Positions 5,641-6,955 of a stretch of DNA of 6,955 bases are shown piece by piece; position 1 is the first letter of the stretch; every line of letters begins with the position of its first letter. Source of the stretch: T1Sed10-7 sp040904745 (GTDB taxonomy: Bacteria > Actinomycetota > Nitriliruptoria > Nitriliruptorales > Nitriliruptoraceae); NCBI GenBank assembly GCA_040904745.1, contig JBBDSW010000082.1, positions 1 to 6,955 of the forward strand, in the 5' to 3' direction. Under the pieces are notes generated by a model. That model made no database searches. It was not told the origin of the DNA and was given only the letters and a program-made list of their open reading frames with translations. The position numbers and the translations under genes are program-made.

Positions 5641-6027
5641 TCAGCCCGAGACCACCTTGGCGTAGCCGTCGGCGTCGAGCAACTGGTCCAGATCGGCACG
5701 GTCCCGCGGGCGGACGGTGAGGAGCCACCCGGCCCCGTAGGGGTCGTTGTTGACCTGCTCCGGATGCTCATCGAGTTCGTCGTTGCGCTCGGCGACCTCG
5801 CCCGAGACCGGCGAGAAGAGATCCGACACCGACTTCGTGGACTCGACCTCACCGAGAACCTGCCCGCCTTCGAGCATGGAGCCGGGAGCGGGGAGGTCCA
5901 CGTAGACGACGTCGCCGAGCTGATCCTGGGCGAAGGCGGTGATGCCGATCGTGATGAGGTCCCCATCATCGCGGACCCACTCGTGTTCCTCGGTGTATCG
6001 CAGTTCTGCAGGGATGTCCTCGGCCAC
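5641..6027 (-). CDS. gcvH: Glycine cleavage system H protein
   Basis: GcvH is the lipoyl carrier of the glycine cleavage system: it takes the aminomethyl group from glycine at the P protein and passes it to the T protein, then is reoxidised by the L protein, feeding one-carbon units to folate. At 128 residues it has standard length. The start shows the family signature YTEEHEWVRDDGDLITIGIT (11-30), then QLGDVVYVDLP. The lipoylation site is VESTKSVSDLFSPVSGEV with modified Lys65, and the end holds NNDPYGAGWL. GTG at 6025-6027 with AGAGGGA 5 nt upstream gives the expected N terminus; the frame stays open upstream without family resemblance. It follows pgsA by 64 nt. No P, T or L protein gene is in the window, as in mycobacteria where gcvH also sits apart beside garA. 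Confidence 0.96.
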   Translation of the reverse strand: MAEDIPAELRYTEEHEWVRDDGDLITIGITAFAQDQLGDVVYVDLPAPGSMLEGGQVLGEVESTKSVSDLFSPVSGEVAERNDELDEHPEQVNNDPYGAGWLLTVRPRDRADLDQLLDADGYAKVVSG

Positions 6028-6091
6028 AGCCGTCCCTCTCCACTCGCTCGCGGGCAGTCGCTCGACGCCTGTCGCGCCGCACCTCACGACC

Positions 6092-6697
6092 CTAGCGCGA
6101 GCGTCGTCGCCAGACGTCCCCGGCGTACTGACCGGCCGAGACGTAGTACAGCACGGTGTTGACGGCGTAGAACGTCCAGCCGAGGACGTGGAGCACCGGC
6201 TGTGGGTCGGCGGCACCGTCCCCGACGATCGCGGCCATGAGCAGGGTCGGGAACGCCCACATGAGCCCGAAGGTGGCGGCCTTGCCGATGCGGGTCACCG
6301 CCGGCGGCTGCCCCCCGCCCGCCAGCAGGACCGCACCGACGGCCATCACGGCCACATCACGGACCAGGAGGACCAGCAGCGCCCACAGCGGCAGGAGATC
6401 GGCGACGACGAACGCGATCCCGACCACGAGGAACAGGGCCCGGTCGCTGATCGGGTCGAGCAGCGTCCCGATGCGGGTCACCTGGTCCAGCCGCCGGGCC
6501 AGGTAGCCGTCGAGCCAGTCGGTCGCGCCGAAGACGACCAGCAGCACGAACGCCCGCAACAGCCGACCGCCGACGAGGTCGAGGTAGATCACCGGCAGGA
6601 TCAGCAGGCGCGCGAGGGACAGCAGGTTCGGGATGGTGACGATGCGGTCGCTCGCCTCGCTCGGCTCGTCCTTCGCACCGATATCGAAGACCCGCAT
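6092..6697 (-). CDS. pgsA: CDP-alcohol phosphatidyltransferase (PgsA-like)
   Basis: This 201-residue integral membrane enzyme moves a phosphatidyl group from CDP-diacylglycerol to an alcohol such as glycerol-3-phosphate. The catalytic signature D-x2-D-G-x2-A-R-x8-G-x3-D-x3-D is complete: Asp60, Asp63, Gly64, Ala67, Arg68, Gly77, Asp81 and Asp85. Hydrophobic segments at about 22-43, 48-60, 87-104, 105-127, 141-158 and 169-188 give the usual six-helix layout. ATG at 6695-6697 is chosen because a GAGG site lies 9 nt upstream and the family core TIPNLLSLAR begins near residue 21; GTG five codons upstream is possible. A longer open frame runs through the upstream tRNA and cannot be real. Position next to gcvH matches Rv1822 (pgsA2), though the exact phospholipid product cannot be read from sequence. 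Confidence 0.93.
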   Translation of the reverse strand: MRVFDIGAKDEPSEASDRIVTIPNLLSLARLLILPVIYLDLVGGRLLRAFVLLVVFGATDWLDGYLARRLDQVTRIGTLLDPISDRALFLVVGIAFVVADLLPLWALLVLLVRDVAVMAVGAVLLAGGGQPPAVTRIGKAATFGLMWAFPTLLMAAIVGDGAADPQPVLHVLGWTFYAVNTVLYYVSAGQYAGDVWRRRSR

Positions 6698-6780
6698 CCG
6701 AGCGATCCTCACCTCGAGAGCCTGGTCCGTCCGGAACCGTCGCTGACGGGAGAAGGTAGCGGCGTCGGGCCACAGGACGC

Positions 6781-6814
6781 CGATGCTCCGGGTGCCGTGG
6801 CACCCGGAGCATCG
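6781..6814 (-). terminator. Perfect 16-bp hairpin downstream of tRNA-Pro
   Basis: CGATGCTCCGGGTGCC (6781-6796) is perfectly complementary to 6799-6814 with only GT between them, so it folds as a 15-bp stem closed by CGTG. It begins one base after the tRNA CCA end and lies 83 nt before the pgsA start. No T-run follows on the minus strand, as in many actinobacterial terminators. It may stop tRNA transcription, or mark the tRNA 3' end for processing if tRNA and pgsA share a transcript. Confidence 0.7.
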
Positions 6815-6815
6815 C

Positions 6816-6892
6816 TGGTCGGGCTGGCCGGACTCGAACCGGCGACCCCTCGCCCCCCAGACGAGTGCGCTACCTGACTGCGCCACAGCCCG
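6816..6892 (-). tRNA. tRNA-Pro(GGG)
   Basis: The cloverleaf is complete. The acceptor stem pairs CGGGCTG (6886-6892) with CAGCCCG (6820-6826), with discriminator A and an encoded CCA (6816-6818). The D arm is GCGC-AGTCAGGTA-GCGC. The anticodon arm is CTCGT-CTGGGGG-GCGAG, placing GGG after the invariant T33, so it reads proline CCC (and CCU by wobble). The variable loop is GGGTC, and the T arm is GCCGG-TTCGAAT-CCGGC. The anticodon stem closes with a T-G wobble pair at the loop end. A promoter lies directly upstream and a strong hairpin directly downstream. Confidence 0.97.
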
Positions 6893-6908
6893 TTGATCGG
6901 AGTTCGCG

Positions 6909-6938
6909 ACGCTACCCGGTCCGTGGGGGGTCGGCCAA
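6909..6938 (-). promoter_or_regulatory. Promoter of tRNA-Pro
   Basis: On the minus strand, TTGGCC (6933-6938) and TAGCGT (6909-6914) are 18 nt apart and fit actinobacterial -35 and TAnnnT -10 elements. Transcription would start near 6902, about 10 nt ahead of the mature tRNA 5' end. Confidence 0.5.
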
Positions 6939-6955
6939 CCGGCCGCAGCGGGGAC

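Noticed and set aside
6028..6216. N-terminal extension of GcvH
   Set aside because: It would overlap the end of pgsA in another frame, and GcvH proteins start a few residues before the YTEEHEW motif.
5191..6877. Two long plus-strand frames over the FHA, gcvH and pgsA genes
   Set aside because: They are antisense shadows of well-identified genes and of the tRNA.
6698..6886. N-terminal extension of PgsA by 63 residues
   Set aside because: The extension translates the tRNA-Pro and its hairpin. The ATG at 6697 has a ribosome site and fits the family length.
1..6955. CRISPR array, complete insertion sequence or prophage module
   Set aside because: No spaced identical repeats of CRISPR type, no transposase and no phage structural or integrase gene were found on either strand.

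Overview
The window comes from a high-GC actinobacterium-type chromosome. Coding frames are rich in G/C at third positions, GTG starts are common, and the minus strand carries a block well known from Actinomycetota (the Mycobacterium tuberculosis Rv1822 to Rv1830 neighbourhood): a CDP-alcohol phosphatidyltransferase (pgsA), gcvH, a GarA-like FHA protein, the MerR regulator FtsR, a bifunctional nuclease-family protein and a second MerR regulator. I cannot name the genus. The inserted carboxypeptidase, the absence of the two small genes that lie between pgsA and gcvH in mycobacteria, and the zinc-ribbon FHA protein suggest a lineage outside the Mycobacteriales.

Reading the minus strand in its own direction (right to left), the window opens with a tRNA-Pro(GGG) that has a good promoter and a genome-encoded CCA. 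A perfect 16-bp hairpin follows it. Then come pgsA, gcvH, a 146-nt gap with a strong inverted repeat, and three genes joined by 4-nt stop/start overlaps: the FHA protein, ftsR and an exported D-Ala-D-Ala carboxypeptidase. The bifunctional nuclease follows after 48 nt. A 540-nt non-coding leader, with iterated self-complementary 8-mers and a candidate dyad operator, then precedes the last MerR gene. The block joins lipid synthesis, glycine/one-carbon metabolism, phospho-dependent signalling, cell-division control and peptidoglycan trimming.

The left 1.4 kb is accessory in character. A MaoC-type hydratase gene on the plus strand converges on the MerR gene. Upstream of it lies a truncated relic resembling the DUF6788 proteins often found beside transposases, then a hairpin and about 170 nt of unexplained sequence. 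At the far left is a Phd/HicB-like antitoxin gene reading leftward, with a recognisable promoter overlapped by 9-nt-spaced GTAC repeats that look like an autoregulatory operator. Its presumed toxin partner would lie beyond the left edge.

I see no CRISPR array, complete insertion sequence or clear prophage. No wholly new system is evident. The best leads are the carboxypeptidase embedded in the ftsR operon, the possible RNA switch ahead of the last MerR gene, and the antitoxin with its operator.
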